A DNA stretch of 64,000 bases, taken from NCBI GenBank assembly GCA_001599815.1, contig BCIA01000006.1, positions 4,032,961 through 4,096,960 of the forward strand, read 5' to 3'. Below are positions 11,801 through 23,086 of the stretch, piece after piece. A program made the position numbers and the translations under genes. How positions within the stretch are numbered: the stretch's first letter is position 1; each line of letters begins with the position of its first letter. The notes below the pieces were generated by a model, which was not told where the DNA came from, did no database searches, and saw only the letters and a list, made by a program, of their open reading frames with translations. Source of the DNA: Furcasterigmium furcatum (taxonomy: Eukaryota > Ascomycota > Sordariomycetes > Glomerellales > Plectosphaerellaceae).

Positions 11801-14800
11801 AATGGGAATCATCTCCTCGAGCCGTGTTTGCCGGCTTGTCTAACATGAATCCAATCTTTTTATTGAACGGGAGGGCCGGGGCGTGGCACGAGCGCGCTCG
11901 TGTTCTTGCCGCGAAATCTTCTGGAAGGAAAGTGTTTGGTGAATGTGGAGATGGAGGAAGATTCGAAACGGTGGCAGTGCATTCTCATCTTTGGCCATGG
12001 CATCGCTCCCCTGCTAGCTGGGCGGGTTCAGGGCCTACGAACGGGCTGGCGCGTGTGGGAAGGCAGGGGTATCCTCAGTCCGCGATTCGGCTTTTCTCCC
12101 ACGTGCCAGAGAATGCGCGGAATCGGATTTAGGGGGGTGGAACCACAGTGCGCTGTGGCAATCTCGCAGGGGATCGCCTGATGATGCTTGGGCATCATGG
12201 GCGGGCATGGGCATGGGCGCCGCCGATCTTGTCTCGTGAGTCGTGAGCCAGACCAGGCGGGCTTGCTTGCCGGGTATCAGTAATATGAAAGAGTAACCAG
12301 CTCTGCCATGGCCTCGATATCCCTGAATGTCGCAGGAGATAGGTAGCACACGAGATCAGCAGAGCAGAGGAGCTTGAAGCGGCCAGCTTGTTGAATCAAG
12401 TGAAACAGGCCAGGGCGGGGCGGGAATAAGCTGGGCGATGCGATTCTCCGTTCATCAGCGCGAACTGTATGTAATTATGGCGCCCCCTTTGCGGGCGCTT
12501 GGCAACGGGCGGCTCCAGGGTTCGCCAAAAAGGCGGTGTTGCTCCTCGAAAGGCGAACCGGCGGTAAGAGGCGGGCGCTTCCTGGGCGGATCAGAGGATG
12601 CCCATGACAAGTCCACAGCTGATGGCCAGAGAAGACGACGATCCCGCGACGGACTGGATCATGGCGAGATTGAGCCCGAATATTGACGGAATGGTCCCTG
12701 CTTTGCCTGCTGGGAGCCGCGCCATCCGCGCTACAGAAGCCCTTCTCTGTTCTCGAGGGCTCTTCTGATCGTCATGCGGCTGGCCGGTGGTGATAAAATG
12801 AGGGCAAATCCTTGTCAGACGGCTGGACTGTCCAGGTGGGTGTCTCCTGGATAAGCGCTCGCTTGATGGTTGTCCGACTGGCTGTTGGTGATCTGATTAC
12901 TCGGACTGGCGCCGAGGCAATCAACAGATAGCAGAGCGAATTGTTGCACCACACCACCATGCTCATGCTAAGCGACATGTCGTGTGGCTGACACACAAAC
13001 AAGCATCCATGACCATGCCGAAGTCCGAAGTCCGGGGGTTGTTTGCGGTGTGATGTTGGATGGCGGCGGTGATGAAGCTGGCCAGACAGCGAAATGAGGG
13101 GGAGAGGGCCCTGATGACAAAATTAATGCTCGAGGCAAGGTAGACAAAAGGGTCGCACTGTGTACATGGCATGACCATGTGGCTTGCGGTGAAGAAGGAA
13201 GGAAGGGCGGACAGGGGTGGTCACACAGCATCATTGCACCTCATGGCTTGCAGGGAAGGTGCGGAACGGAAAGGGCACAAATCTCGTGGGGCTCGGCGGA
13301 CAGCATCCCTGCAGCCACGCGCCGATCTGTGCAAATTGCTGTGGGTGTGACTGTCCTAACCCGTTTCGGGACGCTTGCTGCCCACGCCTGGCACTCCACG
13401 AGGAGGAGGGGACCCGAGACCCCTGCACCACGCCTTTTGCACGCTTCTTGCACGTCTTTTGCACGAGGTGGCGCTACGCTGTGCCTTTCAGGTGCGTCAA
13501 TCAGCGCTCCACTAAACTTATAGCGGCCACCCTCACTGAAGGCAGTCGCCCGGATGCGTGAACACCACCACTCGGCGCCCGACATACCCGCATCCGGCGT
13601 GTTGAGGCGTTGTGCCGAACCTGGGAGTTGGGAACGAACCGTGGCACTTACAAGTAGGTAGGTCGCAGGTATTGCATGCTCATTTCAGAGATGTGGCATG
13701 GTCATCAGCCACATGCCAAATTTATCCTTAGGTATGCCACCACGACATTCCATGTGGATGGACAGACGACGACGACGCCTTGCCTCAAAACAGCAACCTT
13801 GGCATGGACCGAGGAACCTCCGCCTCCCGTCATGCTCACCTCAAGCAGGCAAACCCCTCATTCCAGCAGATCGCGAGAGAAAATATAGACGCAGAGAGAC
13901 CAGGAACACGGACGGTCAGCAGCAGCCCCCAACTGCAAATGTGACGGCCGCTCTGGCAATCCGGACCTTCGCTCGCTTGATTAGAGTTTCCTCGGACCCG
14001 TCTTTCTCGGCCTCTCAGGCCAGAGACCTTCCTACTGTGGTCGTCCACGGGTCAAAGAAAAAGGGTATCGTAGGACTAGTACCAGTAGCCTTGGGGTTAT
14101 CACTTTCAGAGACTGATGATGCTCGTGCTCGGCGAATTGCCACCGCCGGAGTCCATCCCGGCCATGCCGCGGCCATCACCATCCAATGCCTTATGGTGAT
14201 GGTTCTCAAGAGACGCTCGGTCTGGACTGGATTTTCCTTTGCCCCCGGCATCTGGCAGAGAGGATTCCGCCCCCAAAGTCCCAAAGCAATGGCCATCAAG
14301 ATGCCCGGGCTCGCAGTAGTCTTCTCGCATGACCACCCATTCGGAAGCGGCAGCGAGCCGGGCACCAAGCCACCGGCAGCCAGCCCTGCGATATGCTTGG
14401 ACTGTGCCCATTGAAGGTGCTCTCCGGTGTCCGTGTATCCCAGACCTATGCAGGCTCGGGCATTGGTAAGACGGTGCAGCAATAACATCAGCAATTTCCA
14501 TGCTGTGCCGTGTTGGACAGCGGCGCCAGCGCCGTCGTTGCCTGGATGATCACTGACGAAGTCTCCGCGAGCACGCGTCGCGATTGGCCTCCCCTGGGTG
14601 CCTTGCACCGCATCACACGTGGTTCATCTTCCGAAGGCTGGGAACCAGTGCCACGCGTCGTACCCAATACCGCCGTCCTGGGAGGCGCAGGTACACACTT
14701 TTCTCTCTTGTGTCTGGTCGCCTCGAGCTGCTTGTGGGCGAGGCTGGCAGTGTCTGTTGCGAGTGATATCAAGTGCATATGTGACCCGACATGTCTCGTG

Positions 14801-15730
14801 TTTCGTCTTGCCCAAGGGAGCCAGCCCAGACCGACCGGGGCATCATCATTGGCAGCAGCAGCATTGCGGTCTGGCAAGACCGGCTTGTCGGTGAGCCCGG
14901 CACAGTACCATGCCGGCAAGCAATGCTCATCAGGCTCTGTCTCTCTGTCAGAAATGAGGTGTCGGATCCTCATATCACGCCGGTGGCGTCGAGGCGTTGC
15001 TTGACAGGCCTGCTGGATGGCGGACACGCCTGACAATTGAACGCCCGGGGCAAGACAGCCACTGAAACCAGTTGAACACCAGCATTCCACACGAGAAATG
15101 ACACGACGCTGGTCACCGCCGATCAATCGTCAGCAGAACCCGGCCGGGTGTCAAGACAAGAGTCTTTTCTTTGTCCATTCGTCGCGCGAGAGTGGAGAGG
15201 GATGGGATTTTCTTCTTTTGCTGTCCCGGAAGCTCACTCACCCACCACCAGCACCCTTGTTTTTTGATTGCCGAACCTCTGTTTCTTCGTACACGTGTCG
15301 CACGGGTCCATCCAGATCCATTCGGGGGGGATCAGACAGGGGGTCGCGGCGGCAAATGGCGTCCATTCCGCTAAGGTCTTGGGGACGCCTTGATCCCTGG
15401 AGAGAACCGCCTGCACTTGCAGCATGGATGGGCTTGCCGCCTTTTCCAAGACGCCGCCGTCCAGTCCATCCCGGGCCGAGCAGTCCATTCCTTTGCAGCA
15501 AGTGACGCGTCTGCTGCTAGTGACGGCGACGACTCTGTTGATCTTCTTGCCTCCGAAAGCCACATGGGGCTTCGCTTCCATAACCATATCGCCGGTGATA
15601 TATGGCTCGTTTCAATATCGCTCAGAAGGATGGACGAAGAAGAATCGTCACATGGAGACCGAAGGGTGGTGGACACAGGGGTGCCGCATGGAGGAAGGGG
15701 ACCTGCTCGGAACTTTGTTGTAGGAAATAC

Positions 15731-16050
15731 TACCTGAGCTGCTTTAGGTATCACCCGCCTGTTGCAAGTACCTCCCTCCGGGCATACCCAAACAGGGGTG
15801 CCCGGGCGGCGGTGGACCTGATTGAGGGTGGAGCTGCTGCACCCCCGCTACAAGCACCGTACGCACGCGAAAAAAGGTACATTGCCCTCCCACCAAGGGT
15901 ACCTCCGCTCGTGGCTCGTCCAGGTATTGCCGACCTGCCCCCCCTGCCAGGGCCGTCCAGGGTGCCCGCCCACCCACGCTACGCTGCCTGCAGCGAGGCC
16001 CGGGGCCCACTGCCACGCACTACGAGCACTGAGAGCGTCAAGGTACCTTC
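15731..16050. promoter_or_regulatory. cluster of GGTAC/GGTAT motifs upstream of flbA
   Basis: Within about 320 bases there are TACCT (15731), TAGGTA (15745-15750), AAGTACCTCC (15766-15775), AAGGTAC (15874-15880), AAGGGTACCTCC (about 15895-15906), AGGTATTGCC (from 15922) and the 10-bp palindrome AAGGTACCTT (16040-16049). The cluster ends about 200 bases before the flbA ATG. I infer a regulatory or repeat-derived element. No binding factor is known to me. Confidence 0.35.
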
Positions 16051-16244
16051 TGCCCTCATCCCGGGCACATCAGCGCTCGGAGGGGGCGGGCCCACCTCAT
16101 CTTCCTCACCACACCCGCAGCTTTTACACTAGCACCGTCTCTTGTCTTGTCCATCCCGTCCCTTCTCTTTTTGCCCTTACCCTTTTTATTCGGCCTGCCC
16201 CGTCTTGCTGTCATCCTTCTCTGAGACCTCTTCTCCTCCCTCAG

Positions 16245-18519
16245 ATGGCCACCATCGGTTCCCAGAACAACCGGTCTTCAGTTCGCGATCCGCTGTCGTC
16301 AACATCCAGCTCGACCACCAACCTGCCGACGAGACCACGACACCGCGATTCCTCCCCCAACCTCGCCGCGCAGCTGCACCTCTCCCCATCCTCCGCGTCG
16401 ACGGCATCCCACCCGGCCTCGGTCGATCCCTTCTCCTACCAAGGACAGCCCGCGTCCTCCTCGCCAAACTACCGCCCCATCAACCACCTGAGGTCTACCT
16501 CCGTCAGTAATAAGAGTCTGCGGACCAGCAGCTTCCTGGGGTTTGCCGCCGCAGCCTTGGACAAGACCCAGAGCGCCCTCCTCACCCGCCAGTCCTCGGA
16601 CCACTCCATCCGCCAGCGGTCCTCCAACTCGGCATTGGGCAGGATCGCCTCTTCTGGAGACCTCGGGCTCAGCAGCTCTGACCTCGAGCAAGAGTCGCGC
16701 TACCGCAAGTCGAACAACCAGTCCCCAGCCTCGCAGCCTACGACTCCCGTCTTAGGCAACCGATCGAGTCGGGCATCTCTGGTCCAGGCGCAGGTCCACG
16801 ATCCCCCCTCTCAGCCCTACAGCGAGACCGACCCCAACAGACCTCTTCCCATCCGTTACTCGGGGAAGGAGAACAAGATGCACCAAACCTCCTCGCGGTT
16901 GCTCCGCATGACGGACGACGACCGTCCCTTTACCAAGGTCAGTATCGGTGCCCCGCTCCCCGCGTTGCCTCGCACTCCCCCAAACCACCACTTACACCAC
17001 GGACAGGACTTCAAGGACTTGTTTTCGACCCTCATCGTCAGCTTATTACCGCTGTCTGCCCACCGGGTGCGATTGACCAGGGTAGAGAACACGTTCCTCT
17101 CTGAAGATGCCATTAACAACCTCGGATCCCTGAAGTTCTCCCAGTCCAACCGGATGCCGGACCCCAAGGACCCTTCGCGCATCGTGACGACAACCACGAC
17201 CACGACCTTCTCCATGGCTAAGGACATGGCGAGATCAATCTGCCAGAGGTTCCTCGAGGCGAGATTCATCGAGTCCGCCGATGGCAAGTACCAGCAGGTG
17301 TACAACATGAAGGGCTCCGTGTGGCAGTTGACCTCCAAGGGCGTCACTATCCTCGACCGCTTCTGTTCCCGCAACGGCATCCAGCAGAAGCAGATAGCCG
17401 ATATTATCGGCAACCAGGTGTCTCAGCTCGTCAGCTTGGAGAGGGAGAGCCAGACGGACAAGCTCATCACGGACCGTGGCACCATCGAGGTCGTCTTCCG
17501 GCGGTTCATCGGCGCCAACGGGCCCAACGTCAAGGCGACAGTGTCCTCGGCCGACTCCGACTCGCTCAACGACTACAAGGACGGCCTCACAGGTGTCAAG
17601 ATGGCAAGCGAGCGCAAGGTCAACGGCAAGACATTTCGGGACACTTTTACCGGCAAGGCCGCGGCTGATTGGCTCATGGACTGCTGCACGACGGTGGACC
17701 GGAGGGAAACCATCGAGATCGCCAGCTTGTTCGTGCAATACGAGTTGATCGAGCCCGTCGTGCATGACAGGGCGCACATGTCGCAGTACCCGAGCCACAA
17801 CCTCTTCCAGCCCACCAAGAACTCCGTTTACCAGCTTTCGACCAAGGGCAGGGATTTCATCAACGGTGTCAACTCGCGGGGTCGTGCTTCCGAGAGCGAA
17901 GGCTCCGGCGTGGCCCGCAATGTTGTCGCCAGAGACTCCAACACCCAGCGACTTGACAAGATCCTGAACGATGCCGCCCTGCGACTACTCTTCAGGGAGA
18001 ATCTGCGGGAGACGCATTGTGAGGAGAACCTGTCCTTCTACCTCGACGTCGACGACTTTGTGCGGAGCTGCAAGCAGGCGATTCGCTCTGCTCAGAAGAA
18101 CCCGAGCGCGACCTCCCTGGATAGCATCAAGGAGATCATGGCCCAGGCCTACGGAATCTACAATGCGTTTTTAGCGCCCGGATCGCCGTGCGAGCTCAAC
18201 ATTGACCACCAGCTCCGCAACAATCTGGCCACACGGATGACCAAGGCTGTCGGCCAGGACGTCGCCATGATTGACACGCTCCAAGAGGTGACATCTCTCT
18301 TTGAGGACGCCCAGAACGCCGTCTTCAAGCTGATGGCCAGCGTAAGTTTTGTCCCAACTGAAAAGTGCGGGGTCGTATGCTAATCGTTACCAGGACTCGG
18401 TGCCCAAGTTCCTGCGGAGCCCTAAGTATGAGCACACGCTAAAGCACTACGACTTTGATTCTATCGCCAACGTTCGACCCGGTCTCGAGCGCAGCCAGAG
18501 CCGATCGAACCGCAACTGA
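16245..18519 (+). CDS. flbA: FlbA-type regulator of G-protein signalling (two DEP domains plus RGS)
   Basis: The start at 16245 follows a pyrimidine-rich leader. Met codons further upstream in the same open frame lie in leader-like sequence. Residues 1-220 are Ser-rich and low in complexity. The first DEP-like region begins at DDRPFTK and continues through the frame VSQLVSLE. A second DEP domain includes KTFRDTFTGKAAADWLMDCC. The RGS domain starts near LDKILNDAALRLLFRENL. An intron at 18342-18393 leads to the last exon, 18394-18519, which encodes DSVPKFLRSPKYEH. A second intron, 16938-17006, is proposed. It has GTCAGT and GACAG ends, is exactly 69 nt and contains no stop. Removing it joins PFTK directly to DFKDLF, which suits the DEP fold and gives 717 residues instead of 740. 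The family accelerates GTP hydrolysis on the Galpha subunit that represses sporulation. Confidence 0.93.
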
Positions 18520-19756
18520 ACATCGGGCATGAGATCCGATTGACGTGGCACGACTCCCGACCCGGGAGCAACAGACTCGACACATCGCCGAGCCCTAATA
18601 CTGTCCATACGACGAGGACACGACTTGTTGGCATTTGCAGCGGGATTTTCTTTTTCAACCATTTTGCTTTTCGACAGACTGGCACAAGGCCAGTCCTGCA
18701 CTGCACTATACTGCACTGCCGTGCGTCCGACTCTTGATTGCTTTCAGGAAAACGAGAGCATCACCACTGGCGGCGTTTCACGGGCGGCGGGGACGGAAGG
18801 AATCATCATCTTAGACGTTATGAGGTCGGCGGGGGAGGAAAATTCATTGGGCGGGCATTGGGACGAATCTCTTTTTTTGCATGGTCTCTGTTCTTCCCCC
18901 TCGGTGGCGGTCTTGTCGCGAGTCTTCACTCTATCTGGTTGCGGAATGTTCCCAGAGGGATATCGGGCAATGTGCCCCCCGGCCGGCGAGCGAGAGGGGA
19001 TGTCGATGTGATATTAGGGGGGGGACATAATCACGGCCCTCTGGCCGGAGATGTGCCGCGAAGCAACGCGGCGCCGAGGGCAGAAAAGAGGATGCGAGCG
19101 ACGATTGGGGGCTGAGACATTGTGTGTACATTCTCCGGCCTCGATATGTCGTCTATATGGGGAGAGATGGCCTGGCTGCAGGCGGGCAATGAGAAGAGAG
19201 AGTTGAGATATCCAGACCCTGGATCCCTATGCCAACGTGAGACATGTTGCCGGCCAGGCCAGCGAGCTAAGGGGTGTGTGACAGGAGCCGGCGGCCGAGC
19301 ATTCCTGGGATTTATCCACTGGATCCAGGTGCCAGAAGGCCTTGATCCAGAGTTTTGGCGCCGGCAACGGGGGGGGACGCGGTTGTTTTCATCCCGTGCA
19401 TGTGGAATGCTGGTCGTTGGGGGTCAGCGTGGTGCATTCCTGGGGTCAAGCAGGACATTCCAGATGTCTTGGATACGGGGGGGAGGTCGTTTGCATAGCG
19501 GCGAGGGATGGGGCGTACGGGCTCATGTGAATATAAGTAGGACCGTTGAACTTCTGATGCGACGGCCGTTGGACTTGTTTCCGTCTCAACGGTGCAATCG
19601 TTCCTTGGCACCTTGTGGTCGTTGTGCCCTGTCCACTCCTTTACCGTCTCTGATCTTGCAAACTGTGTTGGTGCACTTTTATACTCGACTTTAATACGAA
19701 TGTGGACGAGTCTTTCGACCCCTTGAGCACCGGTACTTCGACATACGAACGGCAAC
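18520..19756. other. intergenic between flbA and small secreted protein gene
   Basis: About 1.2 kb. The first half is presumably flbA 3' UTR. ORFs here overlap each other and show no domain. No RNA gene was seen. Confidence 0.45.
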
Positions 19757-20276
19757 ATGTTCATCAACACAATCATCGCGGCCGCTCTGGCTAGTATTGC
19801 GGGCGTGCAGGCTGGCGAGGTCTTGCTTCTTCGACAGTATGAGCACCGCCTCCAGCATCTCGGCCAGACGAATGGGACGACGAGGGTTGTGAGCATGGCC
19901 GAGCAGGGCCTGCCGTCGTGGGAGACTGTGTCATGGGCTGAGAAGGCCCCTCTCACCGAGGTGGAATTCTTCAGCAGTGCTGAGGATCAGCCGTTGACAA
20001 TGGTATGTGTTACTTCCGATGCTTATCTTGAGGAGCAATGCTGATATTTTTGTACAGACCATCTCGAAGAGCAGGCCGGCCGAGAGCGTCAGGCCTACCG
20101 AGGGTCATGTCGCCCCTGAGGTGACCAAGACGCCTACTGAAGACGCCCCTTTGCCTGCTCAGGCAGAGGCAGACACCAAGGGAGAGGATGCGCCAACTCT
20201 CTGGCGGGTTTCCGACTTCCTGGCAGTCGGCATGTCTGTCGTTGTCACCGCGACGGTGTTCGCTGCGGCCGCATGA
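19757..20276 (+). CDS. small secreted, possibly GPI-anchored protein of unknown function
   Basis: Two exons, 19757-20002 and 20058-20276, encode 154 residues. The 55-nt intron starts GTATGT and ends ACAG at phase 0. Residues 1-19 (MFINTIIAAALASIAGVQA) form a clear signal peptide. The mature part has one N-glycosylation sequon (N39-G-T) and a middle section rich in Thr, Pro, Glu and Ala. The last about 19 residues are hydrophobic up to the stop (FLAVGMSVVVTATVFAAAA), as in a GPI-attachment signal or a single membrane anchor. The only cysteine-bearing stretch is intronic, so the protein seems cysteine-free. I do not recognise a family. The architecture suggests a cell-wall or plasma-membrane surface protein. 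Confidence 0.72.
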
Positions 20277-20923
20277 GCTCTACTTCTCATCGACTGACCT
20301 CTGACGAGGGGTGAAGTTGAACTGTACGACTAGGAGGATATCTGGACAGCGATTTTCCCCCGCAAAAGGGGGACATATTCACACACACACACACAAGCAT
20401 ACACACGATGTCTGGGGAAGCTACCCCGAGACAGACGCAAGATCAAGACGGCACATTTCCTATGTCAACATCCTTCAGCGCGAGCTCTTATCCGCTCGCA
20501 CAGCCGGAGCAGGATCTATATCACACTCTGCTTCAGGCCCGGCGACAACACTGTACTCTTGTTTGTAACACCATTGTACCATTGCAGAAGAGACATTTCG
20601 CTAGGAACCGGGTAATAATAAGATAGTATAAAACACCATATCCGAGGGGGTATCTAATCAGTCCGCACAATATACGCGACGCGCTCTCGCTTCCTCCCTG
20701 CTTTTATCCAAACAGCCGTGCTTCCCCGCGCATTTCAAGTGCCGTCGTAGCCAATTCAGCCTGTAGATCTCATGCGTGGCCTGCAGATGAGCCCCGTGGT
20801 CCGCGCAGGTTCGGTACCAGGGTTCAGTATTCGGCAAATGCCCGATAAGATGACGACACATGGCGGCGGTGAGATGATGAGCGGCTGGGCCTGTAGATCA
20901 CACTTGGGCTGCAGCGACCACGG
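20277..20923. other. convergent 3' intergenic region with short AC repeat
   Basis: About 650 bases between convergent genes. A short (AC)n tract lies at 20380-20395. No coding signal. Confidence 0.45.
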
Positions 20924-22204
20924 CTACTCCAGCTCCGCCGTGTTCACCGGCTTCCGCGCAACTGCGAAGCCGCCCGGCTTGAGCACCGTCGGATGCCGCT
21001 GCTGTCCCGGCGGCGCGCCGGGCGTCCCCTGCTCCCCGGACGCCGCCGATGACGTTCGGCGGTGGTGCTCCGTCGGCCTCAGTACCGTGGGATGCCGCTG
21101 CTGCATCTGCGCGTCGGGCATGTCCTGTGCCAGTCCGGCGCCCGCCTCGAGCTGCGCTCGATTGTGGTCGGTCGGGGTGTCGGGGGTCTTGTCGTCGAAG
21201 GGCGTCTTGGATGAGATGTCCGAGTACGAGTTATGGGCTGGGTACGCGGGCGCGTCGAGCTCGACGGGCACGGAGTGTGTGATGGCGGGCACGGGCTGCT
21301 GCTGGGTGCTGGGGGGTTCTTGGTGCGCGTCGTGCGGGGAGCCGGAGGAGCTGATGCTCAGGTGGGAGCGGGAGTGGGAGCGGCTGCGGCGGGGATCCTC
21401 GCGCAGCTGTTTCTCCCTCAGCTGGTATTCCCGCTGCCGCTGCTGCTGCTGCTTCGTCGTGAGGGACTGCCAGGGGACCTGCTGGGCCTGGGGGTCGGGT
21501 TGGAGTTTGTAGTCATCGACCTGGCCGGGGACGGAGTAGTGCGGGTTGAGGTGCGGCGAGGAGGACTCTGACGCCGGGTGGTTGATGCTGCCGGGGGCGG
21601 CGGCGGCGGCGGAGGAGCGGCGGGGAGGATCCATGGAGTGGGAGCGGGGGGTGCCGTGTTTTGAGACGTAGACGGCCTTCTCCTTGAGCTTCTCGACGAG
21701 GGCGCCGTGGCTTTTCTGCAGGGTCTTCTTGACGAAGCTGGTCATGAGGATGTTGCAGCGGAGGTCAACGTCCTCGCGCAGGTAGAGGCCCTGGGCAGGG
21801 ATGTCAAGGCCGAGCTCGCGCGGCTCGGGCCTCTCGCCGGGGAGAGTGCCGCCGACGGACCAGCGGTCGCGGATCTCGACGCCCATGGGGGCGTAGCAGT
21901 GTGTCTGGAGGCCGACGGGGAGATCGTGAAAGGCGCAGGTGTAGGAGATGTCGGAGGACGCGGCCTTCATGCCGGGGATATAGACGATCTCGTCGGTGAG
22001 GGAGTACCAGACGCAGTTCTGCTCGTCGGCGGAGGCATGCTCGGGGACCGAAATGCGGAAGCGCTTCTTGATGAGGGGGTTGAGGTCGATCATCTCGAGG
22101 TGGTCGTGGAGGAAGCCGATCGCCGTCTCGCGAGAGATGCTCCCCGGGAGCGGGGTGATGCTCGTAAAGGTCGACCTCTTCATCATAGTCCTTGACACGG
22201 ACAT
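20924..22204 (-). CDS. DUF7053-domain protein with Gln-rich tail
   Basis: Single-exon gene of 426 residues. A second possible start is the Met-Met seven codons in. Residues about 9-175 carry the DUF7053 block as I remember it from other fungi: FTSITPLP near the start, then FLHDHLEMIDLNPL, CVWYSLTDEIVYIPG, CAFHDLPVGLQTHCYAPMG, WSVGGTLPG, LYLREDVDLRCNILMTSFVKKTL. The fold resembles a lipid- or ligand-binding START-like domain, but no function is established to my knowledge. After residue 190 the protein is low in complexity: Ser/Pro-rich, with glutamine runs and many predicted disordered charged patches. It is convergent with the small secreted protein gene. Confidence 0.88.
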   Translation of the reverse strand: MSVSRTMMKRSTFTSITPLPGSISRETAIGFLHDHLEMIDLNPLIKKRFRISVPEHASADEQNCVWYSLTDEIVYIPGMKAASSDISYTCAFHDLPVGLQTHCYAPMGVEIRDRWSVGGTLPGERPEPRELGLDIPAQGLYLREDVDLRCNILMTSFVKKTLQKSHGALVEKLKEKAVYVSKHGTPRSHSMDPPRRSSAAAAAPGSINHPASESSSPHLNPHYSVPGQVDDYKLQPDPQAQQVPWQSLTTKQQQQRQREYQLREKQLREDPRRSRSHSRSHLSISSSGSPHDAHQEPPSTQQQPVPAITHSVPVELDAPAYPAHNSYSDISSKTPFDDKTPDTPTDHNRAQLEAGAGLAQDMPDAQMQQRHPTVLRPTEHHRRTSSAASGEQGTPGAPPGQQRHPTVLKPGGFAVARKPVNTAELE

Positions 22205-23086
22205 GGTGGGCGGAGCAGACGGATATGTCTATTCAGGTTCGTCCAGATGTACAGGAGGTAGGTATGCAATGTTCGCTGGCAGTAGGTCTGTCTGGATTCA
22301 GAGATCCGATCGCGAAAAGGAAATCTGTCTGCGACCTGCCGAGTCGGGGTTGCGAGGTGGAAGAAGGTTCGAGGCGGTCTCGGTCAGCTGGCGGGATGTC
22401 TTTGTCTGAGGTGCTGGCGCTAGAGGGGTGATGTCACACCAGACCGTCGCGATTCGGCCGCAACCATGCAGCAAGGGAGATTGAAGGGATTCCCAGGAAC
22501 AAATCTATGGATGCGAGGGGCAATGTCCAGGTAGGAAGCTCACCCGTCGGTCTGGTATTGTCGGATGTGATGGATGACGTCGCAAGGGGAAGAGCGCTGA
22601 TCCTGCGGTGAGCGTCTGGGACTGTGTAGGAATTGGAGAAGAGAAAGAAGTCTGTCAAGCTTCTATCGTCTTGAAGAACAGCGGCGTGTCAGCACGATGA
22701 TGAAATAGGCAAGAATTCATGCATTGAGACTTGAGAGTGCGGTACAGCTAAGTACGCGCATATGCGGGGATAAGCCACTTTGGGAACTCCCGCGGCGGCT
22801 GAGAATAGCAACGGAACCCAAGAACCCCGGCATCTTAGTCCCAGTAGGCGCTGCTGTCCAGGCTTAGGGGCTCCATGCCGCTAGGGCTGCGTGCACTGCC
22901 ACCCCGGAGCCCAGCATCCCGCCCTTAGCTCCCGGCCTCCGGGCCCGGGGTCCACGGAAGACCACCATTCCGACACCACCTCGATGGCCTCAGCCTGGGA
23001 GGCTGGTCCCGACAACCTTAGATGAGGATCCAGACCAAACTACAACAGGCGAAGACAGAGGGGGTGGCCACCAAGTATATTCATGT
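22205..23086. other. intergenic, DUF7053 gene promoter and ORC4 3' flank
   Basis: About 880 bases. A strongly GC-rich patch with CCCGG-type repeats lies at about 22880-22960. No coding or RNA feature was recognised. Confidence 0.45.

Larger units (their letters stand above)
6707..16244. other. 9.5-kb gene-free region upstream of flbA
   Basis: This interval holds many overlapping ORFs of 60-240 codons on both strands, as expected by chance in GC-rich DNA. None shows a recognisable domain, intron signals or consistent codon bias. It includes the CDC73 3' flank and probably a long regulatory and leader region for flbA. Visible small structures are an inverted repeat TAGGTA-CTTAC-TACCTA at 8858-8874, an ATGATGC/GCATCAT hairpin near 12180-12200, and a cluster of GGTAC/GGTAT motifs at 15731-16050. 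No tRNA-like B box was found. A non-coding RNA or a gene of many tiny exons cannot be excluded. Confidence 0.5.

Noticed and set aside
13698..14608. Overlapping ORFs of 238 (plus) and 197 (minus) codons
   Set aside because: Both strands are equally open; no domain, no intron signals, no consistent codon bias.
15822..16244. 141-codon N-terminal extension of the FlbA frame
   Set aside because: Composition is leader-like (pyrimidine-rich, motif repeats). The ATG at 16245 starts sequence with normal codon use.
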